Positions 27,065-37,362 of a stretch of DNA of 64,000 nucleotides are shown in pieces. The notes below the pieces were generated by a model, which was not told the DNA's origin, did no database searches, and saw only the letters and a program-made list of their open reading frames with translations. Position 1 is the first letter of the stretch, and each line of letters begins with the position of its first letter. Made by a program: the position numbers and the translations under genes. Source of the stretch: Acidobacteriota bacterium (GTDB taxonomy: Bacteria > Acidobacteriota > Terriglobia > Terriglobales > SCQP01). The stretch is taken from assembly GCA_027459505.1 (NCBI GenBank), contig DAIDIE010000043.1, forward strand, positions 124,001 to 188,000, read 5' to 3'.

Positions 27065-28372
27065 ATGATTCGAGCGATCAAAGGAACACGCGACCTGCTG
27101 CCCCCCGAGTCGGGCCTTTTTGAGGAGGTCGAAACGGTGGCGCGCGAAGTGTTCCGCCTCTACAACTTCGCCGAAATCCGCACGCCCATCTTCGAAACCA
27201 CCGAATTATTTGCGCGCAGCGTTGGGGAAGAGACCGACATCGTCACCAAAGAGATGTACACCTTCCAGGACCGGGACGAAAGCTCGTTGACCTTGCGTCC
27301 CGAGGCCACCGCCTCGGTGGCGCGCGCCTACGTGGAGCACCGGCTGTGGGAGAAACCCGGTCTGACGCGCTTGTACTATATGGGCCCGATGTTCCGGCGG
27401 GAACGGCCACAAAAGGGACGCTACCGGCAGTTTTACCAGATTGGCGCCGAAGTGATGGGTTCAGGCGCGCCGCAGGTCGATTTTGAGTTATTGGAGATGC
27501 TCACGCTGCTGTTGCAGCGCTTTGGGCTGACCGATGCCGAGCTGTTGCTGAATTCAGTGGGCTGCCCGCAGTGCCGCCCGGCCTACCACGAGGCGCTGCG
27601 CAAGGCGCTGGAACCGCGACTGCCGCGCATGTGCGCCGATTGCCAGCGCCGCGCACAGACGAATCCGCTACGCGTGCTGGATTGCAAGGTGCCCGAGGAT
27701 CAGCCCATCATCGCCGAGTTGCCGGTGTTGAAGGACTACCTTGACCTGGGTTGCCGGGAACACTTCCAACAGGTCTGTCAGTTGCTCGACAGCGCTGGTA
27801 TCCGCTATCGGCTGGAGCCGCGTCTGGTGCGGGGACTGGACTACTACACGCGCACCGCCTTCGAGTTTGTGCACGGCGCCCTGGGCAGCCAGAACTCCTT
27901 GCTGGGGGGCGGCCGCTACGATGGATTGGCGCAGGTGCTGGGCGCTCCCGCCCAGGCTTCCCAGGGCATTGGGTTCGCCATTGGCGAAGACCGCTTCGTG
28001 CTGGCCCTGCAGGCGGCTCGCGAAAAGGCGGGCGCCATAGTGCCAGCGGGCAGCGATGTCTTTATCGCCCCTGTGGGCGCGGAGGTGCAATCCGCTTGCC
28101 TCGCCCTGGCGCGGGAGTTGCGCGCCGCCGGACTTTCCGTCGAGACCGGCGAGGCCGGACGCAAATTGGGCAAGCTGCTGGAACTGGCCTCCCGCACTGG
28201 CGCACGTTTTGCGCTGCTCGTTGGTGAGCAGGACCTGAGCGGCAATCAGATTCCGGTCAAGCAACTGGCCACTGGGCACCAGCAGAGCGTCGAACGCGCC
28301 GGACTCTCCGATTATTTAAAGCAGGCACTGACCGCGGCGCCAGTGACCGCGGGAGAGGTGGGCAAGTCATGA
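27065..28372 (+). CDS. hisS: Histidyl-tRNA synthetase
   Basis: A 435-residue class II aminoacyl-tRNA synthetase charging tRNA-His. Visible are the N-terminal IKGTRDLLPPES, motif 2 with YMGPMFRRERPQKGRYRQF, the histidine-specific GLDYYTRTAFEF segment and motif 3 in GIGFAIGEDR. A C-terminal HGTP anticodon-binding domain follows. The stop codon overlaps the ATG of the next gene by 4 bp, so it leads an operon with a small membrane protein and aspS. Confidence 0.97.
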   Translation: MIRAIKGTRDLLPPESGLFEEVETVAREVFRLYNFAEIRTPIFETTELFARSVGEETDIVTKEMYTFQDRDESSLTLRPEATASVARAYVEHRLWEKPGLTRLYYMGPMFRRERPQKGRYRQFYQIGAEVMGSGAPQVDFELLEMLTLLLQRFGLTDAELLLNSVGCPQCRPAYHEALRKALEPRLPRMCADCQRRAQTNPLRVLDCKVPEDQPIIAELPVLKDYLDLGCREHFQQVCQLLDSAGIRYRLEPRLVRGLDYYTRTAFEFVHGALGSQNSLLGGGRYDGLAQVLGAPAQASQGIGFAIGEDRFVLALQAAREKAGAIVPAGSDVFIAPVGAEVQSACLALARELRAAGLSVETGEAGRKLGKLLELASRTGARFALLVGEQDLSGNQIPVKQLATGHQQSVERAGLSDYLKQALTAAPVTAGEVGKS

Positions 28373-28878
28373 CCGCCGATACCGCCGTCACCCTGGAGAA
28401 GCTGCGCGAGGAGCGGCGCAGCTACATCATTGGCAGCCTTGTCATTCTGTGCTTCGGCCTAATCGGCGGGTGGCTGGCTATCGTGATTCACTTTCACGGC
28501 GCACCCGAGGTTGTAGCCGGCTACATGAAAACGCGCAGCGTGGCGGACCTGCGGAAGATACTCGCCCAGGTTCCGATAGCGATCCTGGTGTGGTACGCGG
28601 CTTTTCTGGCGCTGCTGTTTTTGAACCTGCGCTTTAGCCGCATCATTGAACGGCCGCGTGTCGCCTACCAGGAATCGCCCTTCCACCCCGGCCGTGTCGG
28701 CTGGGTGCTGTTTTTATTGCTGACATTTGTTTTGGCCAGTTTATTGTTGGAGCTGATCGTGCTCTTCCTGCTCGCCTCCTGGGGCAAGCAGGAGATCCAG
28801 CGCCGTACCCGCGTCTACATCGCGCAATCCGAGCCCGGCTCCGGCGAATCGACAAAGGATCCGACTTCTCATGAGTGA
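28369..28878 (+). CDS. Small inner-membrane protein of unknown function
   Basis: A 169-residue protein with three predicted transmembrane helices (about 20-42, 66-88 and 110-137) and charged ends. I recognise no family and see no catalytic motif. It is locked between hisS (4-bp ATGA overlap) and aspS (8-bp overlap), so it is cotranslated with both. The coding signal is supported by these overlaps and by the membrane pattern. Confidence 0.8.
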   Translation: MTADTAVTLEKLREERRSYIIGSLVILCFGLIGGWLAIVIHFHGAPEVVAGYMKTRSVADLRKILAQVPIAILVWYAAFLALLFLNLRFSRIIERPRVAYQESPFHPGRVGWVLFLLLTFVLASLLLELIVLFLLASWGKQEIQRRTRVYIAQSEPGSGESTKDPTSHE

Positions 28879-30712
28879 ATCGCCCGTTCTCCCCACTCCT
28901 CTTCATGCCATCGACCTGGAGCCCCTGGGTGACTGGCAGCGCACTGGTTATGCCGGTGATCTGCGCCTGGCGCAGGCTGGACAAAAGGTCACCTTGCTGG
29001 GCTGGGTGCAGCGCCGCCGCGACCTTGGCTCGCTGCTCTTTATCGATTTGCGCGACCGCGCCGGCGTCTGTCAGGTGGTCTTCAATCGCGAAAACGACGA
29101 GCAGATGCACGAACGCGCTCTGCACCTGCGTTCCGAATACGTAATTGGTGTGGAAGGCGAGGTGGTCAAGCGCGCTCCCGACACCGTGAACCCCAATCTC
29201 GCCAGCGGCGAGGTTGAGGTAATCGCGCGGCGTCTGGCGGTGTTTAACGACGCGCGCACGCCGCCGTTCCTGCTCGACTCCGAGGTGCCCATTGCCGAGG
29301 AGACGCGGTTGAAGTACCGCTACATCGATCTGCGGCGCGAGGCCATGCAGCGCAACCTGCGACTGCGGCACAACGTGGCGGCCGCCATCCGGCGTTACTT
29401 CGACAAGCATGGTTTCCTGGAAGTCGAGACCCCCTTCATGACGCGCAGCACGCCGGAAGGAGCCCGCGACTATCTGGTCCCCAGCCGTGTCCAGCCCGGT
29501 TCCTTTTACGCCCTGCCGCAGTCGCCGCAGCTTTTCAAACAAATCCTCATGATCGGCGGCTGTGACCGCTATTTCCAGATCGTGCGTTGCTTCCGCGATG
29601 AGGACCTGCGCGCCGACCGGCAGCCGGAGTTTACCCAGATCGACGTGGAGATGACGTTTCCGACCATGGAAACCATCTTCCAACTCATCGAAGGCATGCT
29701 GGTGGAGGCCTTCGCCGCCGCCGGCTTCCCATTGCAGACACCGTTTCCACGAATGAGCTGGGAAGAGGCGATGGCGCGTTATGGCAGTGATAAGCCTGAC
29801 CTGCGCCTGCCCGCCATGGTCGATGTCCGGGAGGCATTTAGCGCCGCCGATCTGGAACAGCTCCGCCTGCGCTCCGACCTGCCCCTGCTGGCCATTCGTA
29901 TCCCGCAGGTGGGCGCGCTGTCACGCCGCGAGCGCGACGAGCTACGCCCGCTATTGGAAGGGCGGCCGGTCAAACTGTTCGAGGATTTCGCCCGCATTCA
30001 AAAGAATTTCCCTGAGGCCGGCGCCAAGATCACCGCGCTCACCTCGTGCGGCCCAGAAGACTTGATCGCACTGGTGGGCGCTCCGCTGGAAGAGAGCGGT
30101 GCGGAAAACGCGGAACAGGCAAAGCCGCTGACCCGTTTGCAACTGTTGAGCCATGGCGGAGCGCTGCGCCTGGCTCTTGGACAAAAGTTCGCCGAGCGGC
30201 ATAAGTTGCTGGATCCCCAGGATTTCCGTTTCCTTTGGGTGACATCTTTCCCGATGTTCGAGTGGGATGAGGAGGAGCGCCGTTGGGCCGCCGCCCACCA
30301 TCCCTTCACCTCCCCTTTGGACGAGGATTTGCAACGCTTGGAGAGCGATCCTGGAGCGGTCAAGGCAAAAGCCTACGATGTGGTGTTGAATGGCACCGAA
30401 CTGGGTTCCGGCAGCATCCGTATCCATCAGCGCGAGGTGCAGGCGAAGATCTTCCAAATGCTCGGCATGAGCGAGGAAGAGGCCACCCAACGCTTCGGCT
30501 TCTTCCTGGAGGCGCTGCAGTATGGCACTCCCCCACACGGCGGCATCGCCCTCGGTTTGGACCGCATGGTCATGATCCTGGCCGGGCAAACCACCATCCG
30601 CGAGGTCATCCCATTTCCCAAAACGTCACGCGCGGTGGACCTCATGGTGGATGCCCCCACGCCGGTTTCGCCCCGCCAGTTGCGCGATCTGGGCATTCGC
30701 CTGAAGGAATAA
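28871..30712 (+). CDS. aspS: Aspartyl-tRNA synthetase, bacterial type
   Basis: A 613-residue class II synthetase. An N-terminal OB-fold anticodon domain (LLGWVQRRRDLGSLLFIDLRD) is followed by the catalytic core with motif 2 (IVRCFRDEDLRADRQPEFTQ), the bacterial GAD insertion (about 310-420) and motif 3 (GGIALGLDRMVM). Whether it is discriminating, or also charges tRNA-Asn, cannot be told by eye. It starts inside the end of the small membrane protein gene, as third gene of the hisS operon. Confidence 0.97.
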   Translation: MSESPVLPTPLHAIDLEPLGDWQRTGYAGDLRLAQAGQKVTLLGWVQRRRDLGSLLFIDLRDRAGVCQVVFNRENDEQMHERALHLRSEYVIGVEGEVVKRAPDTVNPNLASGEVEVIARRLAVFNDARTPPFLLDSEVPIAEETRLKYRYIDLRREAMQRNLRLRHNVAAAIRRYFDKHGFLEVETPFMTRSTPEGARDYLVPSRVQPGSFYALPQSPQLFKQILMIGGCDRYFQIVRCFRDEDLRADRQPEFTQIDVEMTFPTMETIFQLIEGMLVEAFAAAGFPLQTPFPRMSWEEAMARYGSDKPDLRLPAMVDVREAFSAADLEQLRLRSDLPLLAIRIPQVGALSRRERDELRPLLEGRPVKLFEDFARIQKNFPEAGAKITALTSCGPEDLIALVGAPLEESGAENAEQAKPLTRLQLLSHGGALRLALGQKFAERHKLLDPQDFRFLWVTSFPMFEWDEEERRWAAAHHPFTSPLDEDLQRLESDPGAVKAKAYDVVLNGTELGSGSIRIHQREVQAKIFQMLGMSEEEATQRFGFFLEALQYGTPPHGGIALGLDRMVMILAGQTTIREVIPFPKTSRAVDLMVDAPTPVSPRQLRDLGIRLKE

Positions 30713-30800
30713 CGGTCGCGCGTTCCACTGCGGCGCGAAGAGCAACAGCCATGACGGCGTGTTCGGTTAACACCTCCGGTTGGACCTTTGTGGGGCTTCC

Positions 30801-32828
30801 ATGGGCGTAATCCGCGTCCTCTCCGACACCATCGCCAACAAGATCGCCGCCGGCGAGGTCGTCGAGCGCCCCGCTTCCGTTGTCAAAGAGTTGGTCGAAA
30901 ACGCTCTCGACGCCGGCGCCCGTCACATTCGCGTCGAACTCGAAGCCGGTGGCCGCAAGCGCATCCGCATTATCGATGATGGCTGCGGCATGGTCCAGGA
31001 CGACGCCCTGCTTGCCTTTGAACGCCACGCCACCAGCAAGCTGCGCGAGATTGAAGACCTCGACGCGATCTCCACGCTCGGTTTTCGCGGCGAGGCGCTG
31101 CCCTCGATTGCCTCGGTATCGCGGCTGCTGCTGGAGACCGCCCCCAAAGAGGCTCGCGAAGGAACGCGCATCGAGATCGCCGGCGGCAAAATGCGCGATG
31201 TGCAACCCGCCGGGCTTCCGCACGGAACTTCGATCACCGTTGACGATCTCTTCTTCAATGTCCCCGCGCGCCGCAAGTTCCTCAAGGCGGAGGCCACCGA
31301 ACTGGGTCATGTGGCCACCCTTTTGACCCACTACGCGCTGGCTTATCCGGAAATTCACTTCGAATTGGATACCGCCCATCGCACCATCCTCAACGCTCCT
31401 CCGGCGCGCGACGCCGGCGAACGGCTACAACAACTGCTGGGCAATGACCTGCTGGGGCAAATGGTTGAGGTGCAAGAGGCGGTGCAATGGCCGGCTTACC
31501 CATCCCAGGAGCAGCCGGCGCCCGGCGAAGAGACAGTGGACGCCAGCATGTCTCTGCATGGCTTCGTCTCGCGGCCGGAACTGCAAAAGCTCAATCGCAA
31601 TTCAATTTTCACGTTTGTGAATCGCCGCCTCGTACGCGACCGTATCGTGCAACACGCGCTGCTGGAGGCCTATCGCAACATGCTGCCCAACGGCGCCTAT
31701 CCCGTGGCGCTGTTGTTCATCGACCTGCCCTACAGCGAGGTCGACGTCAACGTACATCCCGCCAAGACCGAGGTCCGCTTCCGCCGCCAGGGCTTTGTTC
31801 ACGATGCGGTGCGCGACGTGGTCCGGCGAGCGCTGGGCGTCGCCCGGCCTGTTCCCTCATTCGTGCACGAGCAGCGCGCGCGTCCCACTGCCGGCAACGC
31901 CTGGAGTGGACTGGGCAGGGAACTGGCCCAACAAATCGACTCGATTCAGCCGCAGGATCCGCTTGGCGTATCTCTGTCGGACCTGAACCTGCAGCAGGCG
32001 CGCGAAGAGTACGCGGCACAACAGGCCGGCGCCGGCTACGATCAGGTCAGCTCCGCTTCCGACTTCCGGCTGACACCGGAATTGCTGCAGCCACAGGCGC
32101 AGCCCCTCCCTTTCATGGGGCCAGCAAGCGGCGCGCCATCTGCCCAACACCCGCCGCCCGCGCCCGCTTATGTGCCTGAATCCCGCCACGGCTGTGCCGG
32201 AGAGGTCGAAGAGCTCATCGAAGAAGATCCCGGCCTGGGCCGCAATCTAGCCCGCCTCAAAGCGCTGGGGCAGATTCGCGACAGCTTCATCATCGCCTCC
32301 CACCCCGACGGCCTCTGGCTGGTCGATCAGCACGCCGCCCACGAACGTGTCCTCTTTGAACAAATTCTCCAACAGCGCCTGCGCGGTGAAGTCGAGCGGC
32401 AGCAACTCCTTTTGCCGCTGATTGTCGAACTCGATCCCGGCCGCTGGGTGCGTTTCGCCGAAATTGAAGAGGAGTTGCGCGCCGCGGGCTTCGACGCCGA
32501 ACCCTTTGGAACCCGCACCATCGCCATCAAGGCCACACCGGCGGGCATTGCCTCAGTCCAGGTGCAGAGATTGCTCGATGAATTGCTCGATCTGGGCGAC
32601 CAGGAGAACCGAACCACCAGCCTGGATGCCGTCCGCACCCGCATTGCCGCCACCATCGCCTGTCACGCCGCGATCAAGGTCAACATGCGCCTGGATATTG
32701 AACGGATGGACTGGATTCTGCATCAGTTGGCGGAGGCGCGCTATCCAATGACTTGCCCGCACGGCCGCCCGGTACTGCTGCGCTACGGGCTGCAGGATAT
32801 CCAACGCGCCTTCAAACGCATCAAGTAG
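30801..32828 (+). CDS. mutL: DNA mismatch repair protein MutL
   Basis: A 675-residue mismatch-repair ATPase and endonuclease. The GHKL ATPase motifs are IAAGEVVERP, ELVENALDAG, DDGCGM and FRGEALPSI. The C-terminal domain has the metal-binding endonuclease motif DQHAAHERVLFE (near residue 508), plus ACHAAIK and CPHGRP, so this is the nicking type found in bacteria without MutH. The ATG at 30801 is preferred over 30780 because it gives the usual start MGVIRVLSDTIANKIAAGE. It lies 88 bp after aspS; a strong hairpin follows. Confidence 0.97.
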   Translation: MGVIRVLSDTIANKIAAGEVVERPASVVKELVENALDAGARHIRVELEAGGRKRIRIIDDGCGMVQDDALLAFERHATSKLREIEDLDAISTLGFRGEALPSIASVSRLLLETAPKEAREGTRIEIAGGKMRDVQPAGLPHGTSITVDDLFFNVPARRKFLKAEATELGHVATLLTHYALAYPEIHFELDTAHRTILNAPPARDAGERLQQLLGNDLLGQMVEVQEAVQWPAYPSQEQPAPGEETVDASMSLHGFVSRPELQKLNRNSIFTFVNRRLVRDRIVQHALLEAYRNMLPNGAYPVALLFIDLPYSEVDVNVHPAKTEVRFRRQGFVHDAVRDVVRRALGVARPVPSFVHEQRARPTAGNAWSGLGRELAQQIDSIQPQDPLGVSLSDLNLQQAREEYAAQQAGAGYDQVSSASDFRLTPELLQPQAQPLPFMGPASGAPSAQHPPPAPAYVPESRHGCAGEVEELIEEDPGLGRNLARLKALGQIRDSFIIASHPDGLWLVDQHAAHERVLFEQILQQRLRGEVERQQLLLPLIVELDPGRWVRFAEIEEELRAAGFDAEPFGTRTIAIKATPAGIASVQVQRLLDELLDLGDQENRTTSLDAVRTRIAATIACHAAIKVNMRLDIERMDWILHQLAEARYPMTCPHGRPVLLRYGLQDIQRAFKRIK

Positions 32829-32834
32829 CGGCTG

Positions 32835-32877
32835 AAACAGCAAGAGGGCGCCGCATAGGGGCGCCCTCTTACTGTTT
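32835..32877. terminator. Long symmetrical hairpin between convergent mutL and tonB-like genes
   Basis: An 11-bp stem (AAGAGGGCGCC with GGCGCCCTCTT, loop GCATAGG) is extended by AAACAG pairing with CTGTTT across a single mismatch. It begins 6 bp after the mutL stop codon. Its symmetry would let it act in both directions. Confidence 0.8.
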
Positions 32878-32897
32878 CCATCTCACCGCGGATGTTG

Positions 32898-33059
32898 GCG
32901 GCACGGCCGCTTTTATTCCACCCGCTTCGGTGTCCGGCCGAAGCTCACTAATGGTGGCCGCGCTTTACTAGTCGCCAGCGGTGCGGGACCTAGTAGGCAA
33001 CCCCGCACTTCGGCCTGCGATTTCGAACTCGGAAACAGTTCGACTCGGCCCTGGCTCGT
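32898..33059 (+). repeat. 162-bp structured interspersed repeat, copy 2
   Basis: Exactly 162 bp, differing at 3 positions from copy 1 and at 9 from copy 3. Its right end abuts the stop codon of the minus-strand TonB gene with no spacer. Read in the direction of that gene, it has the same orientation as copy 3 has relative to ileS. Confidence 0.95.
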
Positions 33060-34082
33060 TCAGTACAGTTTGAAGTCCACATCGATCAACGCCTGGACCG
33101 CGATCGGGTTGCCATGGTGATCTTTGGCGGGGATAAAGCGCCACAGCTTCACCGCCTCAATTGCCTTTTCGTCCAGCCCCAAACCCAGCGGTTGGGTCAC
33201 GCGGATGTCGTGCGCCTTCCCGTCGGGGCCAACCACGATAGAGAGCTCGACTTGTCCTTGCAGCTTGGCTTTGCGCGCCGCGTCGGTAAAGTCGGGGTCC
33301 GGCGAGTAAATGGCGCGGGGGCCAGTGGCCGCGGCGCCAAGCTGATAGTTGCCGCCGCCCGTGTTGGCGCCATAGCCGGGCCCGAGGCCGTTGCCGTGTC
33401 CCGGTCCAATGCCACCGCCACCTCCATTGCCCAGCGAGGGAGGCGCGACTCCGGCGTTTGGATTGCCAAACTGTGGCAGGTTGGGCTGCGGCACGCTCAC
33501 CGGCTGCACCACGATTGCCGGCGCAACCGGCAACTTCGGTTGCGGCAGCGGCTTGATCTTCGGTGCGGTCAAGGGCTGCTTGAGCGTAAGTTTCGGCAGC
33601 TTCCCGCGGCTTACCGGGTGCAGGTCGCGGGCCCCGCCTCCGCCCCCAATTTGCTTGGGAGCGGGCGGCGTCGCCAGCATAGGTGCCGTAACGATCGGCG
33701 TCTCCACTGCTACTTGAGGCGCCTTGGGGGATGGGTGCAGCACGATGTAAAGCAGCAGCAGGATGACGGCGATATGCAGGGCCAGCGAGCCAACGCGGCT
33801 GAGCGGGTCGCCTTTCGTTTCCGGAAACCAGTTCACCGGAACCGGCTTGGACTCCACCACCAGGGGCGGTTCTTTCGTTTTGCCAAAACGGTTTTGCCAG
33901 CCCTCGCGGATCGACTCCAGCAGCGAGGGCGGCGTATACAGGGGATGGTAGACGGGGTCTTCCCCCGAAGCGGTTTGTACGCCAGCCGGGGGGGGCGGCG
34001 GTTCCGCTACAATCTGCTGTCCATGCTGTTCGGATTGTTCCGGCATGATCTCTTTTTCCTGCGAGCCCCGGCGATCGTCCAT
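33060..34082 (-). CDS. TonB-family energy transducer
   Basis: A protein of about 340 residues that would couple the proton-motive force to outer-membrane TonB-dependent receptors. After a long cytoplasmic N-terminus there is one transmembrane helix (LALHIAVILLLLYIVLH), a Pro/Lys-rich then Gly-rich periplasmic linker, and a C-terminal TonB domain (VELSIVVGPDGKAHDIRV, AIEAVKLWRFIPA). The start is uncertain: the ATG at 34082 has GGGGA at 10 nt, the ATG at 34046 has AGGA at 10 nt, and the frame is open to 34214. No ExbB/ExbD genes are in view. Confidence 0.88.
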   Translation of the reverse strand: MDDRRGSQEKEIMPEQSEQHGQQIVAEPPPPPAGVQTASGEDPVYHPLYTPPSLLESIREGWQNRFGKTKEPPLVVESKPVPVNWFPETKGDPLSRVGSLALHIAVILLLLYIVLHPSPKAPQVAVETPIVTAPMLATPPAPKQIGGGGGARDLHPVSRGKLPKLTLKQPLTAPKIKPLPQPKLPVAPAIVVQPVSVPQPNLPQFGNPNAGVAPPSLGNGGGGGIGPGHGNGLGPGYGANTGGGNYQLGAAATGPRAIYSPDPDFTDAARKAKLQGQVELSIVVGPDGKAHDIRVTQPLGLGLDEKAIEAVKLWRFIPAKDHHGNPIAVQALIDVDFKLY

Positions 34083-34510
34083 GACGTCAATTTCCCCACG
34101 CCTGTAGTGCTTTGAGAGCTTCTGTTGAGCGCGTTTTGCGCCGGGAAATGGTCTCCCGGAAGCTCCAGCAGCACTGCCATGCGTCGGGCTAACTGATACG
34201 ACGCATTCTAGCACCTCAGGGTTTCTATTCCTGCACTTGCGAAAAGTCGCAATGGGCTACCCACATTGAGTTCTCGACAGAGAGGCAATACCTACCGCCC
34301 CTGCGCACCTCGCCGGCTTTCACGGCCGCAAGGTGCTGCTTCCACTTTGGATGCGCTGCCGCAACTGAGGGTGAACCAAATGTGTCCTTCAGAGTGCATT
34401 TGTTTACCTCTTCTACAGGAGCGAGCCATCCTGCGCTGCAGGCCCCGCTTCGTGCTCTCGGTCGCAAACCGCAATGGGTCCTGGAGGTGGGCCGCTTATA
34501 ATGTAGTTTT
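34083..34510. other. 428-bp divergent intergenic region (tonB-like / ileS)
   Basis: This region holds the promoters of two divergent genes. I looked for a T-box leader before ileS and found no AGGGTGG-type antiterminator. No convincing gene is present. Confidence 0.5.
34497..34502 (+). promoter_or_regulatory. Putative -10 box (TATAAT) of ileS
   Basis: A perfect TATAAT ends 8 nt before the ileS ATG. A transcript from it would be leaderless or nearly so; no Shine-Dalgarno is present. Confidence 0.45.
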
Positions 34511-37351
34511 ATGCCTTCGTCCCTCAAGCAGACCTTAAATCTCCCCGAAACCAAGTTCCCCATGAAGGCCAACTTGCCGGAAAGCGAACCCCGTTTGCTG
34601 CGCAAGTGGAACGAAGAGGACCTCTACGGACAAATCCAGAAGGCACGTGCCGGACGACCCACGTTTGTCCTCCACGACGGGCCGCCTTACGCCAACGGCG
34701 CCATCCACCTGGGGCACGCCCTCAACAAGATCCTCAAGGATTTCATCGTAAAGTCCCGCACCATGGCCGGTTACGCCGCCCCCTACGTGCCGGGTTGGGA
34801 CTGCCATGGCCTGCCGATTGAGATCAAAGTAGACCAGGAACTTGGCGCCAGGAAGGCCGGCATGGACCCGCTGGCAATCCGCGCCGCCTGCCGGGCCTAT
34901 GCGCTCAAGTTTGTCGACCTGCACCGGGAAGAGTTCCGCCGCCTGGGGATCCTGGGGCAATGGAATGAGCCCTACCTGACGCTGACGCCGGATTTCGAGG
35001 CCGCCATCGCCGATCAGATTCTCCGCTTCATCCGCGAGGGCTATGCCTATAAGGGTTTGCGCGCCGTCTACTGGTGTACCCATGACCGCACCGCGCTGGC
35101 CGAGGCCGAGGTGGAGTACGAACAGCACGAGAGTCCAACGGTTTGGGTGAAATATCCCTACCTCTCCGGCGCCTTGCCCGAGGGCGTGCCGGAGCAACAG
35201 CTGTTCGCTGTGATCTGGACGACCACTCCCTGGACGCTGCCCGCTAGCGTTGCATTGGCGTTTCATCCGGACCTGGATTATGTCGCGATCAAGGCCAGTT
35301 CCGGGGAGGTCTATATCCTGGTGGAAGCCTTGGCGGAAGCTACTGCCAAGCGCTGCGGCTTTGAAATTGAGTCTGTCCTGGCGCGCTTTCCCGGCCGCGT
35401 CATGGAGCACGTGCGTTTTCAGCACCCCTGGCTGGAGCGTGAAGTGCCCGGCGTATTGGCCGATTACGTGACCACCGAGCAGGGCACCGGAATTGTGCAC
35501 ACCGCTCCCGGTCACGGTGCCGAGGATTTTCAAACCGGCGAACGCTATCACCTGCCGGTCATCTGTCCAGTCGACAACGCGGGCAAATTTTTTGGCCCCG
35601 AGACTGCTCCCTTTGAGGGTTTGCAGATCTTTGCCGCCAATCCGCTGATTGTGCAGCACCTGCGCACCCTGGGACGTTTGCTGGCCACCGCGCCGCTGAC
35701 CCACTCCTATCCCCATTGCTGGCGCTGCCACCACCCCATCATTTTTCGCGCCACGCAGCAATGGTTCATCGGCATGGAGCGTCATCAGCTACGGGAAAAG
35801 GCGCTGCAGGCCATCAAGACGGTGCGCTGGTATCCGGAATGGGGCGAAGAGCGCATCACCAACATGATCGCCAACCGCCCCGACTGGTGCATCTCGCGCC
35901 AGCGCGTCTGGGGTGTGCCCATTCCCGTGCTGGCGTGCAAGGCGTGCGGCAACTACCTGCGCAATGATGCCGTCGACGAGCGTATTGTCTCGATCTTCCG
36001 CTCCGAAGGCTCCGATAGCTGGTTTGCCAAACCCGCCAGCGCCTTCGTTCCCGACGGTGTTGCCTGCGCCTGTGGAGGCCGGGAGTTTACCCAGGAAAAA
36101 GATATCGTGGACGTCTGGTTCGAAAGCGGCTCCAGCCAGGCCGCCGTGCTTGGCCATAAACCTGAGCTGCCCTGGCCCGCCGATTTGTACGTCGAGGGGG
36201 GCGATCAGTATCGCGGCTGGTTCCACTCGTCACTGCTGGTATCAGTGGGGACGCGCGGCAAGGCGCCCTACAAGAGCGTGCTTTCCCATGGCTGGGTCCT
36301 GGATGCCGACGGGCGAGCCATGTCGAAGTCGCTCGGCAACATCATCGAGCCGCAAAAGATCGTCGCCCGTTACGGCGCGGAGGTGTTGCGCGTCTGGGTG
36401 GCCAGCGTCGAATACCGCGATGACGTGCGCATCAGCGAAGAGATGCTGACCCGTCTTGCGGACGCATACCGCAAGATCCGCAACACCTTCCGGTATCTAC
36501 TCGGCAACCTGCACGGCTTTGATCCCGCGGTGCACGCCCTTCCCGTGGAGAAACTGGCCGAGCTCGACCGCTACATGCTGGGGCAGGCGGCGCAGTTGGC
36601 GGACGAGTGCCAGCGCTGGTACGAGGAATACAGCTTCCATCGCGCCTACCATCGTTTGTACGAGTTCTGTGCGGTCGACCTCAGCGCTTTCTACCTGGAC
36701 GTTCTCAAGGACCGTCTGTATACCTCCGCGCCGGATGGTCCTGCGCGGCGCAGCGCTCAAACCACGCTGTGGCTGCTCGCGGAACTGCTGGTTCGGCTTT
36801 TTGCTCCACTGCTGCCCTTTACCGCCGAAGAGGTATGGCAGTACCTGCCGGCGCAGACCTGTGGCGCCGCCAACGCCGGTGGCTATGATGCCGAGCGGCG
36901 CGGCACGAGTGTCCATCTGCAGGAGTTTATGAATGTTGGTCCGCTTGCCACTCCCGGCCCGGACTTCGATCAGCGATGGACATCGCTGCTCAACGCGCGG
37001 GAGGCGGTGTTGAAAGCCCTGGAAAATGCACGCCAGCAGAAGACGATTGGCACCGCGCTGGAAGCCAGGGTGCGTCTGTTTGCTGAACCGGCGGCGCTTG
37101 CGGTGTTGAGCGGTTATCGCGAGGGCCTGCCGGCGCTGTTCATCGTTTCCCAGGTCGAGGTGCAATCGGCCGGAGAGAAGGAAGGCCTGCGGGCGGAGGT
37201 CGTTACCGCCGACGGCCGCAAATGTGAACGTTGCTGGAACTACGCCACTGACGTCGGCGCCGACACGCGTTTTTCCACCGTCTGCGGCCGCTGCGCGGCC
37301 GTCCTGGAAAGCCTGGGAACCTCCGCGGAAGTGACCGCATCGCATGGCTGA
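34511..37351 (+). CDS. ileS: Isoleucyl-tRNA synthetase
   Basis: A 946-residue class I synthetase charging tRNA-Ile. The HIGH motif appears in [16 protein letters not shown], the KMSKS motif in [11 protein letters not shown], the editing (CP1) domain lies between, and the C-terminal zinc finger is CERCWNY with CGRC. The first ATG gives the conserved N-terminus [17 protein letters not shown], so the start is firm although no ribosome binding site precedes it. Repeat copy 3 begins 11 bp after the stop codon, and lspA follows. Confidence 0.97.
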   Translation: MPSSLKQTLNLPETKFPMKANLPESEPRLLRKWNEEDLYGQIQKARAGRPTFVLHDGPPYANGAIHLGHALNKILKDFIVKSRTMAGYAAPYVPGWDCHGLPIEIKVDQELGARKAGMDPLAIRAACRAYALKFVDLHREEFRRLGILGQWNEPYLTLTPDFEAAIADQILRFIREGYAYKGLRAVYWCTHDRTALAEAEVEYEQHESPTVWVKYPYLSGALPEGVPEQQLFAVIWTTTPWTLPASVALAFHPDLDYVAIKASSGEVYILVEALAEATAKRCGFEIESVLARFPGRVMEHVRFQHPWLEREVPGVLADYVTTEQGTGIVHTAPGHGAEDFQTGERYHLPVICPVDNAGKFFGPETAPFEGLQIFAANPLIVQHLRTLGRLLATAPLTHSYPHCWRCHHPIIFRATQQWFIGMERHQLREKALQAIKTVRWYPEWGEERITNMIANRPDWCISRQRVWGVPIPVLACKACGNYLRNDAVDERIVSIFRSEGSDSWFAKPASAFVPDGVACACGGREFTQEKDIVDVWFESGSSQAAVLGHKPELPWPADLYVEGGDQYRGWFHSSLLVSVGTRGKAPYKSVLSHGWVLDADGRAMSKSLGNIIEPQKIVARYGAEVLRVWVASVEYRDDVRISEEMLTRLADAYRKIRNTFRYLLGNLHGFDPAVHALPVEKLAELDRYMLGQAAQLADECQRWYEEYSFHRAYHRLYEFCAVDLSAFYLDVLKDRLYTSAPDGPARRSAQTTLWLLAELLVRLFAPLLPFTAEEVWQYLPAQTCGAANAGGYDAERRGTSVHLQEFMNVGPLATPGPDFDQRWTSLLNAREAVLKALENARQQKTIGTALEARVRLFAEPAALAVLSGYREGLPALFIVSQVEVQSAGEKEGLRAEVVTADGRKCERCWNYATDVGADTRFSTVCGRCAAVLESLGTSAEVTASHG

Positions 37352-37362
37352 GGCCCGTCGTA

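Noticed and set aside
34083-34510. T-box riboswitch before ileS
   Set aside because: No AGGGTGG-type antiterminator or stem I specifier pattern, and the -10 box abuts the start codon, leaving no room for a leader.
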